Below are positions 48,901-60,010 of a DNA stretch of 64,000 bases, one piece after another; the first letter of the stretch is position 1, and the number at the start of each line of letters is the position of its first letter. The notes beneath the pieces are model-generated. The model was given only the letters and a program-made list of their open reading frames with translations. It was not told the origin of the DNA and ran no database searches. The stretch is from Serripes groenlandicus (Eukaryota; Mollusca; Bivalvia; Cardiida; Cardiidae): NCBI GenBank assembly GCA_031761405.1, contig JASEVX010000364.1, forward strand, positions 83,501 to 147,500. Direction: 5' to 3'. Both the position numbers and the translations under genes were made by a program.

Positions 48901-51900
48901 GAAGCTAAATTAGTACATATACTGTTTTCAACAAAGAATGAATATTTGTGTAAAGATTGCAAACTGATGAGCTAATTATATTTTCTTGTAAATGTTGAAA
49001 GGAACATTTTGTTTATAGTTTTAAAACATGCTGAACGTTTCCAAAGACATCTTGAGACAACCAAGCGTATCCAAAACGAAACGTACTTAACGTTTTTTCA
49101 TTCTTCGTTGTCCAATTGCCTCTTCCAATTTCATCATGTGTTTTTAGCATTAAATAGCATTGCTTTTGATATCGAATATTAAGCAGGTTTACAAGTTTAC
49201 TTCAGTATTCTCTAACTTTTGTTTTATAAAATACACATAAATATAGTCTTCCACTATCTGATAAAGTCATGATGGACTTTATTAGAAAGTCCAGGTGTCA
49301 AGTTGTTTTAAATAAATATTTCTTTACATTTTTTCGTCATTTTAATGTGTTTAAGTGAAATAACTCTTTCGACATTAATACATTTATGTAAAGAGTTGTC
49401 TCTCTTCGCCTAGCGAACTTGAGTTTCGAATATAAAGGAAAGGGATCAGAGTCATCGCGAGTAGCAACCTTTGTTGCACTGTGCGACCGATATATTTGTT
49501 GCGGTTAACGTAGAAGTTGACGTACACAAATAAAATATTTTCAACAATGTGATAAGTAATAAACGAATATCATTAATGTACTATCTCTAAAGAGACTGAA
49601 TATGCAATTCAAACATGCAGCAATCAAGTCGGTGCCCTTTCAGAACAAAACCTTATGTTTTCGGATAACAGATTCTTAAACCGACTTTGATTGCGTATTT
49701 CTCAAACAGGATACGAGCCGCCCACGAACTCTCAATAAAGAAAGAAGGAAACGTGTTCCCGTAGCTATGCTCTGACTATTCCTCGAAATACAGAATAACG
49801 GAGATCTTACATGCATGCATAGCTTTTTTCTAATTTACATGTTTTCAAAATTAGCTTAGTCATTTCACGGTGATAGTCTGATTCACGTGATATGTCCTTA
49901 TACACAATATACAACTTGTTCATGTATTATAGAACTTTTCATTTCCAAATTTGAACTTAAAGTTAATTAAAGTTAACCGTCTCGTGGTCTGCGTAGAACT
50001 GATTATTCTTATCACAAATAGCCTCCAATCACGTGACACAGCTGGTTATACCAGTTTTGTAGAGTTTACAGTGTATTCAAAATATCACCAGATGGTCATA
50101 GACGCATTTGGTAATTAAAGCATACAACAGTGAAACATACGAAATAATACAACAACATAATGGTATATACAATGCATAACATATACACGCTTGTTTAGAT
50201 GTACCTAAATACATACATATAAACATGTTTTTTTATGCAGGCAAGACCCAAGATGCAAACTGAATTTAAATATAATGACATATACAAGCTAATATTAAAA
50301 CATCAACCGTGATGATAAGACACTTTATATGTCACAATGTAGTTATGTGTGAAGTAAGAGTGTAAGCTATTGTAATTTTGATTAAATATCCTTGATAATT
50401 TGGTATCAAACTAAAAGTATATAATGGTAATTTTGCATGATAAGCATTGCATCAAAGGGGTCGTAATGCATACATCTGAATAAATATAAATATTAACTGG
50501 CTTATAAAGTGTGTCTAGTACCAGAGATATATAAACACATGTTTATCGTTCCAGCTCTTATTTATATTCCCCATCAATTCATAAATGCGTCAATTGGTAC
50601 GTCGGGAAGATCCATTATCTCGCTAAGACACAATAGTTCATGTATATTTTCATTATTTTCGTTCTTTAACGTCTCCTTTTTATCATTCATTGCATGTGCG
50701 GACTCAGTTATATCATCCATTTTGGTAATAAGCGATAACATATCTGATTTCATGTCGGTTTTAAAATAAGTGATTTTCATTTTCATTGCATGTTTCATTT
50801 CCTGTAAAAAAAATCACAACTTCATGTTGTTCAGTTTGCTCAGCAGGCGTTCGTGTAGTAGCACATGAGGAAGGACTACTACCTTGGGTAGCACACGCGT
50901 ACACTATATATTTACTTTTTCTATTTATTTTTGCTTTTCCACTTTTGGATGTTCTTTGTTCATTTCCATGTCCCCACCCGGTAATATTGTCGTTGACAGC
51001 AGAAGAATAACGGCAGTGTGGTACTTACAGGCTGTACCTATACAATCTTAGTGGATGTACCCAGGCAACACTTGGTTGGCATCAAGTATAGATACAGATA
51101 GTTGTATTAATTGTACGGCGGGATATATAGAAGCTACTTTCCACACCGGTTACATGCTTACGTAAGACCGACAATGTATTCAACAATGTTTGCCAAACAC
51201 ACTGTTTTCACCAACATTAATTTACGATTGCTACTTCCTTGCTATTGACTTGAAGCTTCAATTCCGAGTGCCAGATCAAACTAATATTTCCAGGGGACGA
51301 TTGGTTTCAGCCTTATATGTATATCTCAACATAAATATAGACTAACATCAGTATATAACCCTCATGCTACTATAATCGATAGCGAATGTTTAACTCACAA
51401 CTTTCTAAAGAAAGAAATGATCCTTGCCAATTTTAACTTGAACTTCAATTTTTTCGGTGGTTCCATTCCAACATATAAGCAAAAACGAAATAATTTAAAC
51501 CCTAAGCCCCCATCCCCCCTCCAACCCCCCCCCCCCCCCCCCCCCCAAGAAAAAGTGTTACGATAACGCTCCTTGTGGTGATACAGTTACTGGTGCCTGT
51601 GACCGATGTATGGCTTGATTTAAAGGAGTGACATGTTCGACAGGTAGGATAATTTGTTACCATGAACAGTGTAATTAATTATATTTTTACTTCAAAGCAT
51701 GTAAACCGGGGACATTTGGACAGGATTGCAGCTCCATGTGTGGAAAGTGTTACGATAACGCTCCTTGTGATACAGTTAGTGGTGCATGTGACCAATGTAT
51801 GGCTGGATTTAAAGGAGTTACATGTTCAACAGGTAGGATCATTTGTTTCTATGAAAATTGCTACCGCTTGCTATTAGACATGTCTAGTTCATTAATGCAA

Positions 51901-54900
51901 GTCGATTTCCAAAGAGGATAAATGACTCGTAAAGCACCAGTGTTTGTGTCGTACGTTACGCTAAGTAAACGTCTAGTACGTTCAATGTAATACGTGGCGT
52001 ACACCAGGGAGGGGTTATGTCTACTTTCCTTTACCTAGTTTACATCAATACAGTAACCTATGCACTAACGTCATTTCCATACCTGTTAGTAACCCATCAT
52101 TCGCTGACGACATATCTCTGTTGGTCATTTCCCCACCTACAGTTACAGAAAATGGTTGATATTGTGTACCGGTATTGCAAAACATGGAGAGTTGAGATAA
52201 ACGTAAGCAAATCCAACGTTATCGTTTTTAGTAAGAAAGGTAATGACTCCAGCGCATATATAATGTATGGAGAACAGATTCTAACGCAGGTGAAAACAAT
52301 TGTCCATTTGGGTATAACCCATGATTCCAGGATCAAATTATCCGTCCGTATAGAAGAACGTATACAAAAAGCCCGCAACGCTCTATTTGCAATAGTTGGT
52401 CAGGGTCTTCATCCACAAGGTGTTAACCCACTGGTTTCCGCCAATCTGTACTCCAAGATAGTCCGTCAAACACTTTTGTATAGATCAGAGCTTTGGACTA
52501 ATTTATCAAAAACAGAACACAATAGCTTAACGAGTATTCAGCATTTCGTTGCAAAGAAGAACCAAGGACTTTCAGTTCGAACGCGATCGGACATAGCTGA
52601 GTCAATGACTGGGCTTTACAGGATAGACAGCGAAATCGAAAAGCGGAAATTAATGTTCCTACATGAATTGCTTTGTCTACCTGTACATTGCATTACAAAA
52701 TAAATATGTGTTAGTAAATATTTAATGTACCTAAATGACCAACGCTCTGTCAAGCTTTGGTTCATCCCGGATATTTGCCGTATAATAGCAAAATACAACT
52801 TACATTTTATATTGAACAATTATTTCCGGGATAGTTTACTGCCCACTAAATCAGCATGGAAGAATACAGTTCGCCAAGAGAATTGGTATGCGGGAGTATT
52901 TCTTATGGGTACAACGCCTCACCATGAATCAAGAGTACATGTGTTTTCAAGTGTTACAGCCAGGGATCGAACCCAGCATCGTCTACAAAGTTTAAAAGTT
53001 GAGTGCATTTAGATCAAATATGACAACTATTGTCAAACTATGGTCAAGGCCCATTACACTTACACATTTTACCTGCAGTAAATGTGGCATGCTATCTATT
53101 TGATATTCAATTTGTTAACGAGCTTAATGCTCTAGACCATTTTGAGTGAGTGGGTACTCCGCATCATGGGCGCACCACTACCACCAGTCGTCAATTCGAG
53201 TATCAATATAATGTTTCTACAGCTCACGTTCACTTTTGTGAGTCGCTTTGTCCAGTTGTTTTCGACAATTTAACTGTGTCAGAGTTCTGAACGACAACCA
53301 GTATTGTTTAACATCAGGCTTAAACGCACTATGTTTGAGATTGATGTTAAGTATTGATAGTTCAATACTAATGTAAATTTGTATCGAACTTGTATATATA
53401 ACCCTAGTAGTCAGTAATTGTCTTTTCTTGTTTGAGTGTATGTTAATATATTTTCTTCTATTGAAATTGTATAATTTATTTGTGTAGTATGAAATTTATC
53501 CTACGATATCTCCAAACATGGAGGCAATACACAATTATATTGTATTGTGTATTTTAGTGTGGAAAACAGCATTGCTTTTTATTATTTCCGTGGTGTTATG
53601 GTAAAGCGTTTGCCTTGGCAGTAGGGTCGAGAGTTTGATCCCTTATCGAGTCAAATTGTAATTTCAAACAGTGTATAAATGGCTGCATGTCGTCCGTGTT
53701 ACATAATATCTCCTTGGAAGACTTGACACATCAGCTTGTCTACGATGGGTACATACTTATACCGCCTTGTCAGACTGTACTGGACGGTGTTTGAAAGTGA
53801 CAACGTATTGCAGCAGTCCATGTATGTGTTTATAACAGTAGGCTGTCGGATATTCGGCGATTTGCGACACCATCGCTTTGTTGAAAATAGTAAGACAGAC
53901 GTTATTCTCAAATAGTAAAGATTGGATTCGCTGTATTTCACCAAATCGCAGAATTTCGGTAAAATGCTGATTGAATAAAAGGGCCAAGATGACCCTAAAT
54001 CGTTCACCAGAATATTTTTAAAGTGTTAACCTAAACCAGTCTGTAAAACCAGTGATCCCCAGATTCCCAGGGCTATAATTAGAACAATCTTGGTATATGT
54101 CAACAAGATGAAGCTACATACCAAATATCAAAAGCCTGGACATTCTACATTCAGAAAAGATTTTTAAAGTTTCTCTCTATACGAGTCTTCGTAAAACAAG
54201 TCACCCCCGGGATGGAGCCATTGTTGACCCCATGGCTTTAATTTGAATAAGGTTCGTAGAGATTTAATAGATGAGGCTACATACCAAATATCAAAGGCCT
54301 GTGCCTAATCCTTTTAGACAAGAATATTGTTATAGTTTTTTCGGTATTCCTATATGAGTCTCCGGGGAGGAGTCATTGTTGACCCCAGGGCTATAATTTG
54401 ATAACTCCTGGTAGAGATTTACTAGATGAAGCTACATATCAAATATAAAATGCCTGGGCCTTTCACTTAGACAAGGAGTTGTTTTAAAGAAAAAATCCCT
54501 ATATGAGTCTATGTAAAACAAATGACTCCTGGGGAGGGGCTGTTTTTGACCGCTGGGCTATAATTTGAACAATCTTGATAGAAACTGACTAGATAAAGCT
54601 ACATACCAAATATTGAAGGCATGGGTTTTCTACTTTCAAAAGATTTTTAAAGTTTGTTTTCCTATACAAGTCTATGTAAAACAAGAAACTCCCAGGATGG
54701 GGGCCATATTTCATCCCAGGGCTATCATTTGAACACGATTGGTGAAGGTCCGATAGATGAAGCTTCATATAAATTTCAAAAGCCTAGGTCTTCTCCTTTT
54801 AGACAAGAAGATTTTAAAGTCGTTTCCCTATATGAGTCTATGTAAAACAATTGACCACAGGGGTGGAGTCATTCTTGACCTAAGGGTTATAATTTGGACA

Positions 54901-57900
54901 ATCTTGGTAGACGTTTACTAGATAAAGCTACATACCAAATATCAATGGCTTGGGCCTTCTACTTTTAGACAAGAAGTATTTTTAAGTCTTGTCCTTATAC
55001 AAGTCTATGTAAAACAAGTGACCCCCGATGAGGGGACATTTTTTACCCCAAGGCTATAATTTGAAAAGTCTTTTAGATGATGCTACATACCAAATATCAA
55101 AGGCATGGGGCTTCTACTTTCAGACAAGAAGATGTTTTAGGTTTTGGTTAAATTCCCCTTTTTTGTTGACGTGGCAACCAGAGTTCTACATGGAATTTAA
55201 ATTGTTGAACAATTTTGAAAGAGGGCCACCAAAGGGACATTCCTGTGAAGTTTGGTTGAAATTGGTTCCGCGGTTAAGTAAGGAGATGATGTTTAAAGCT
55301 AAAAGTTAACGACGGACGGACGACAGACGACGGACGAGTGATCAGAAGAGAGCACAAAACGTTTCTCAAAGGATGCATCAGGAATTGTTTTAATTAACGT
55401 TTTCTTTTTTAAATATGATGTGTATTAAATCGGGTTTTCCCAAAATGGAAATAGTTAACATAAACATACCTTCTGTTTTAACTCGGTTTATCTTAGATAC
55501 TTCTTAAAACAAACCAAGCTAACAATGGTGACTCTGATAACATACACGAGCAGGTTATCTCAGTGTGCGTAGCTCTAGTTGCTACTGAACTGGAATTACC
55601 AATTTTTAAAAATTGAGGTTAAACGCATTTTTAAAAGGAAATCAGTCACATCGGGGCGGTCAGTTAAACTATTTCAGAATTTCGTGGGAATACATTGCAT
55701 TGTTTGAATTAAACCGATTCGTTGATCTTAACAAACAGAATTTGTCGTTGTAACACAAGGCGACACTTATTTAAATGTCACTATAGATCTCGCGTGCGCG
55801 CTCTCTATCTGTCTGTCTCCTTCTCTCTGTCTGTCTATTTCTCTATATTACTTTCACTATGTATCTCTCTATATATATTTCTTTCTCTCTCTCTTTCTCC
55901 CTCTCTCTCTGTCTCTCTCTCTCTCTCGCTCTCTCTCTCTTTCTCTCTCTCTCTCACTCGGTCTCTCTCTCTCTCTATACATATATATATATATCTTTCT
56001 CTCAATCTCTCTCTCTCTAATTATATACATATATAACTTTACTTATCGGGATGAAAGTATACCATATGTTTTAGCCAGTGTATAAGTTATATGCGTATAG
56101 ACTTTGATTTATGTATGATTTAGCCTGTAACAGTGGTACCTATGGGAGTAACTGCCGATTGACTTGTGGGCACTGCTATGGAGACCAACCTTGCAACACA
56201 GTAGATGGAACATGTGGCAGATGTGATCTGGGATATCTCGGGGACTTATGTGAAACAGGTAGGAAAATATTTAAAAATGCCATGAATATTTGTGTGTTAA
56301 AGAAAATATTCTTTTTTGGTACTGATATGTTAAAAATCAATAAATAACAATGTTAATGTTTTTTCGGGGTTTATACCGTGACTTAGTGTCAGGACTATTT
56401 ACCTATTTTCTTATATAACACTTCTTTGCGAAATGATACACTTTTATGTTTCAGAGTGTATATCAGGCACTTACGGCCAAGATTGTTTAACCCAATGCGG
56501 ATTATGTTTGAAATACGAAACATGCAACCACGTAACTGGTCTTTGTTCGAAGGGTTGCGCTGCAGGTCGTCAAGGAGACACATGTAAACAAGGTAGGCAT
56601 TTTTTAAATTGACCAATTCATGTTATAGTCTAGTTCTTGTGAATATTTTGTTTGTACAGCTTCTTACTCATGGCTTGATCTGATATACTTTAAATTACAT
56701 GTACAGCATGCGGAAACTACACGTTTGGTGTTAATTGTAGACAGCAATGCCACTGTGTCGATGGCAAACCCTGTGATTCGATTAATGGAGATTGTGAAGA
56801 TGCCTTATGTGCAGAAGGATTCTTTAGTGTTGGCTGCCAACAAATTAATGGTAGGCAATAACACTTTTAAAATAATGAACGAAAAGAGGAATTATGTTTA
56901 TGTGAAAGATCTTTGTATGTATGGCTATACTTATGATCAGACAAAATGCGAACAGAAAATAGTATCTGTATTGTATTAGCTTAAATATCTTTATTAATAT
57001 CATAAATATAATTATTAAGTTTTATTATTAAAAATCATATATAAAACGACCAACAGAATTGCGACGATTTAGAAAGTGCACTTTTCTAGAAGGACATAAC
57101 TCGTTCGGAAAGATTTGAAATTATTGTCAAATGTTATATTGATTTAAACTTATTCAATAGACTTTCACATTATGCCAATTACATATAATATCAACTTCTT
57201 ACTTTAAACAGGGTATTTACATACCTCGTGATGCTAAGCTTCGAATAAACTAACATGCCCATTTGTTTTGCGCATAATAAGAATCATTCGAAAAGAGCAA
57301 TCCAGTATCACAAGACAAAAATGTAAATCAGCTATATATGCTTTCACTTTCGTAGCAGGTCACGAAGAAAGCGATGGAAATAACCAAGGTATGATTATTG
57401 GAGTTGTGGCTGGTGTGTCGTGCATCATCATTGTACTTGTAGTAGCTGGTGTTTGTTTTCTCAAGAGAAGGTAAATATCGTTTTGATAGAGAAATATGTT
57501 ATACTACAAACTAAAATAGGTATGCAAGCGTATGTATTACATGTTACCTTCAAGTTGGTTGAGTTTTGAATACTTGAAACATTAATCAATGTTACATACC
57601 TCTCTACTTCGATAAGTATGAACACAATTTTCGATATATTTATCCAGTGTACTTAATGATTAATTTACACTATAAGCGTTATAACTTAACAATGACTGGT
57701 ACTATATTTTACGAGCTCAAGCGCATCAGCAGGATTTCTTTATCATTCATGTGTAACATTGTTTATGAGTTGTTTTGTAAAAGTATAAGAGGTGAACAAT
57801 TGTAATTGTGAAAGGACTGTAACTCAACTTAAACAAGGCTAATGGTCAAGGATTGTAATGGCTGGGTATTTTAATGTGTAGTTTAAAGTTATATATGTTT

Positions 57901-58295
57901 CATCCGTTGTCAAATAATTTAAATTCAGACCCTAAAACATGTGTTACGATAGAACGACGCTTTATCTCAGCACCACTATCTGGTATCATAAATCAAATAC
58001 ATAAGTGTGTACCGCTTGAGAGAGTTTATATACGTATTGTCAACGACTGCTAATACAATTGTTTTAATTAGAGAGTATACCCACAAGTATCCACGCTTGG
58101 ACCCGAATGGATGTGTGCATAGGCTTATCTTCAATCTTCATCTTAACATGTCACTTATCAGATCTGATGGCCGTCTAGGGAAGTTCTTTTAATTTCTTTT
58201 ATAGAAAACGTGATGAAAAATCTTCCGAAATAGTAACAAAACCGGCTGAGGAACACCACTATGAGGATCTTCACATAAATCTAAGTCAATTGTAG
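45847..58295 (+). CDS. Unit 2 gene model: FTP-less mucin stalk-EGFx4-transmembrane receptor
   Basis: Eight exons join in phase: 45847-45907, 48471-48614, 51698-51832, 56124-56258, 56455-56592, 56707-56850, 57356-57470 and 58205-58295. They sum to 963 nt, giving 320 residues and a stop. It matches unit 1 module by module but has no FTP exon between leader and stalk. Sequence just 3' of a vanished FTP exon is still recognisable near 48030-48100, so the loss was by deletion. EGF, transmembrane and tail exons are intact. The product would be a short surface protein without the lectin-like head; it could be a decoy, a scaffold or simply a decaying copy. Confidence 0.6.
46873..47165 (+). mobile_element. 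tRNA-derived SINE, plus orientation
   Basis: The head has A-box-like ACCACAGTCGGTAGCGAGGC and B-box GTGAGTTCGAATACC. The body carries GACGACAAGCGTCACTCG and CAGCCAGCTGCTTTGGAAG, then GTTAAGCCCCAATGAATGAA at the 3' end. The fullest example here of the family also at 5915, 17100, 30785 and 43500. Confidence 0.75.
48025..48110 (+). other. Deletion scar of an FTP exon
   Basis: From about 48030 (AGGTAGATACG) the sequence aligns with intron that follows FTP second-half exons at 9890, 21093 and 23262 (GCGATGGTTGG, AAAACGGAACTGATGGTTG). Upstream sequence is unrelated to FTP. The breakpoint therefore lies at or just before the old donor. Confidence 0.6.
48471..48614 (+). CDS. Unit 2 mucin-like stalk exon
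   Basis: 144 nt in phase 1-1 between ATTTCACCGCAG and CGCAG|GTACAA. It encodes AAYSNGTIAINATTA, with two Asn-X-Thr sequons, then TTSSTT repeats. Shorter than the unit 1 stalk and with less regular 30-bp repeats. Confidence 0.65.
49310..49475 (-). mobile_element. LINE endonuclease fragment
   Basis: Matches 24255-24440 (GTGTTTAAGTGAA, TCTCTTCGCCTAG, GATCAGAGTCATCGCGAG). Truncated. Confidence 0.6.
50545..50820 (-). mobile_element. LINE ORF1-like fragment
   Basis: The minus strand encodes KTDMKSDMLSLITKMDDITE and KETLKNENNENIHEL, the paralogue of the coiled-coil part at 27168-27590. Confidence 0.55.
51525..51643 (+). pseudogene. Poly-C tract and 3' part of a dead EGF1 exon
   Basis: 22 C (51525-51546) run directly into KCYDNAPC-like codons. 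The rest of the exon reads to GACAG|GTAGG but has a 3-nt insertion and a TGA in place of a Gly codon (about 51616). The exon start has been replaced by the C tract. Confidence 0.8.
51698..51832 (+). CDS. Unit 2 EGF module 1 exon
   Basis: 135 nt in phase 1-1 between TTACTTCAAAG and AACAG|GTAGGA. CKPGTFGQDC, MCGKCYDNAPC, GACDQCMAGF, GVTC; eight cysteines. Confidence 0.85.
51950..53535 (+). mobile_element. Non-LTR retrotransposon fragment (reverse transcriptase to 3' end)
   Basis: A 228-codon frame (52017-52703) carries YCKTWRVEINVSKSNVIVFS, VHLGITHDS and YSKIVRQTLLYRSELW, as seen after the YADD box of CR1/Nimb-like LINEs, then SLTSIQHFVAKK. Later pieces are frameshifted. The flanks (TCATTAATGCAAGTCGAT before, TTTCCGTGGTGTTATGG after) are contiguous at 29800-29980 in unit 1, so the insertion followed the duplication. 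Confidence 0.8.
53585..53960. other. SINE head and conserved intronic block
   Basis: 53585-53645 repeats the tRNA-like head at 29955, and 53685-53960 repeats the unknown block at 30240-30560. Confidence 0.5.
53990..55345 (+). repeat. Tandem repeat of 155-167 bp, about 8 units
   Basis: GCTACATACCAAATATCAAA recurs at 54113, 54276, 54431, 54598, 54762, 54927 and 55082. Each unit also holds CTATATGAGTCTATGTAAAAC and GGGCTATAATTTGAAC. The array ends in a GACGGACGAC microsatellite. The flanking sequence is contiguous at about 30555 in unit 1. Confidence 0.85.
55800..56030. repeat. Imperfect CT-rich tract
   Basis: Interrupted TCTC repeats with an ATATAT patch, directly upstream of EGF module 2 of unit 2. 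The open frame through it is not a gene. Confidence 0.85.
56124..56258 (+). CDS. Unit 2 EGF module 2 exon
   Basis: 135 nt in phase 1-1 between TATGATTTAG and AACAG|GTAGGA. CNSGTYGSNC, CGHCYGDQPC, GTCGRCDLGY, GDLC. Confidence 0.85.
56455..56592 (+). CDS. Unit 2 EGF module 3 exon
   Basis: 138 nt in phase 1-1 between TATGTTTCAG and CAAG|GTAGGC. CISGTYGQDC, QCGLCLKYETC, GLCSKGCAAGRQGDTC. Confidence 0.85.
56707..56850 (+). CDS. Unit 2 EGF module 4 exon
   Basis: 144 nt in phase 1-1 between ACATGTACAG and AATG|GTAGGC. CGNYTFGVNC, CHCVDGKPC, GDCEDALCAEGF, VGC. Confidence 0.85.
57356..57470 (+). CDS. Unit 2 transmembrane exon
   Basis: 115 nt, phase 1 to 2, between CTTTCGTAG and AGAAG|GTAAAT. ESDGNN linker, then IIGVVAGVSCIIIVLVVAG and a basic end. 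Length identical to unit 1. Confidence 0.85.
58205..58295 (+). CDS. Unit 2 cytoplasmic tail exon
   Basis: 91 nt from CTTTTATAG to TAG at 58293-58295. SSEIVTKP then EEHHYEDLHI. Compared with unit 1 the changes avoid the YEDL core. Confidence 0.8.
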
Positions 58296-58617
58296 ATACT
58301 GTATCTTGTTGCTTCTTCAAGTTCAAAGATAAGCAAAACTTTGAAAACAATTAGTTCTATTTCTAATCATAGTTTTAGTACCATGCATTACATAGACAAA
58401 ATAACGCAATCTTGGATTACATTTAACTCATTATGGCATGTTTTCAATTCAACATCACTATCGACACCATCGAGTTGCGTGATATAGTTTGGAAACGACA
58501 TGCATAGGATACGAAGAAATCGTAAAATGGCGTGAGCTTCGACGATAATTTAAAATCAGTTGTACCTTTAGGCTTAAATGGGAACGTACGCAAAATTGTC
58601 CGTTATTTTGTACTTAC

Positions 58618-58812
58618 CGCGCACAAACAATTCCACGAAAACGTCCCTCATTGCATCGCCAAAGTGGTCACCATGACGTGACGAAATTACGTTTAAAGTG
58701 ACAACCCACTTTGTCCAACTATTTGCCAATGTTTTGTCATCGATAGAACAAGAATCGTGAAACGCAGACGTCAAGATTCCACACCGATGTTTCAAGTTTT
58801 TGATAAATAAAT
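58618..58812 (-). CDS. Unrecognised minus-strand exon, phase 1-1
   Basis: 195 nt between a plausible acceptor (GGTACTATTACAG) and a strong donor (GCGCG|GTAAGT). The frame is open: LFIKNLKHRC, TSAFHDSCSIDD, SWTKWVVTLNVISSRHGDHF, GDAMRDVFVELFV. It looks like folded-protein sequence rather than repeat, with three Cys. I do not recognise the family. It may belong with the PAN-domain exon at 63290 on the same strand, but the gene would then run antisense into unit 2. Confidence 0.45.
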
Positions 58813-58829
58813 CTGTAATAGTACCAGAA

Positions 58830-59250
58830 TATTCAAGATGCGATCTTTATAAATGTTTTTCTTAAACTAAGCAGCTGACGAAGTCTAGGGTTGAGCTTTC
58901 AGCGGTTGTGTGCACTAGTTGCTATGCAACATGAGACGAGAACAAACGATCAAGAACGGTTTTAATAAACGGCCAATACAGTTCGTGTTTTCTTATTTCA
59001 AATGTACACATTTTTAGCATTTGAACAAATGTAAACATATTATATGCACATCTCATATTGAGCCCAGGACATCTGAGCGTCCTAAAACATTTATTTTAAG
59101 TAAGTGTCAAATGTATCCTCAATTTTATTCATAACACACGTTAATGTTTAGTCTGTATTTATATGTATTTTGCACCTTGTGTTCAAGCACAAGTACCAGT
59201 TCAACTTGTATTCGTTCCTTTTTTTCTCGCAGCAGTACTCCAGACAGCGT
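58830..59250. other. No gene recognised
   Basis: AT-rich sequence between candidate minus-strand exons. Confidence 0.4.
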
Positions 59251-59265
59251 TCTCACCAGGCATAT

Positions 59266-59398
59266 GGCTAGCATTCAACACACTAAAAGCATGATCAGAA
59301 TCGAGCTCAAAATCCCTTAAATGATTGCTCTCGCCGTTGCCGACTGAAGCATTTTGGCTCTCGGTTACATAAACATGTTTTACACAAGTGTTCCCCAT
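59266..59398 (-). CDS. Weak candidate exon beginning MGNTC
   Basis: ATG at 59398 opens MGNTCVKHVYVTES, a possible N-myristoylation start, and reaches CCTG|GTGAGA, a fair donor in phase 1. A TATA-like TATAAAG is only a few bases upstream. No domain is recognised and the frame could be chance. Confidence 0.22.
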
Positions 59399-59757
59399 TC
59401 TTTATACAGCCCCACTTTTAGGGGTATGGTTTAGATAATATGGTTAATAGTGTTCGAAGTAACACTTGTGATATCATCCAATAGATCGGTTACATATTGT
59501 GAAAACTTGGTGAGCTGGTGGATAAATGGGCAGACAGGCAGATTGACAAATAAACACAATGAGAGAGCTTCCTAAATGAGCAAAATGCTTTCTGCTCAAT
59601 TCGGTTTATATTTATATTTGATATGAAGTGTTATAAAATGTACATGTAAATTAGAATAAACATAAAATATTGTTTATACCAAATCGACAGCAGATCAGTG
59701 GTTCATGGTCGCCAATACAGGTTACGTAAACGTTATAGTACAGTGTAGTTGCTTGGT

Positions 59758-60010
59758 TGGTGTTTTATGCCGCTTTCATCATTTTTTTTAGTTACGTCAT
59801 TGCGTTTCCACGGTAAGTTACCAGTAATCCTGGTCGATTTATACTGATACCAGCGAGTCAGTCTATATCCTTCCGTCCACATGCTGAGCATCTAAGAAGG
59901 AAAACCAATTACTATCATTTCTACATTATTTGGTAAGACAAGGACGGGGATCGAACCTACGAGGTCCAGCACCCGAGACGGACACTCTAGCAATATATCT
60001 CCAAGGCAAT
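59758..60010 (-). mobile_element. SINE-like element, minus orientation
   Basis: TTTTATGCCGCTTTCATCAT and CACGGTAA resemble the SINE 3' end as read on the plus strand. GGGGATCGAACCTACGAGG is a B-box-like sequence on the minus strand near 59945. Confidence 0.5.

Noticed and set aside
55722..56036. 104-codon Ser/Leu-rich frame
   Set aside because: It spans a CT-rich tract and has no splice or domain support.
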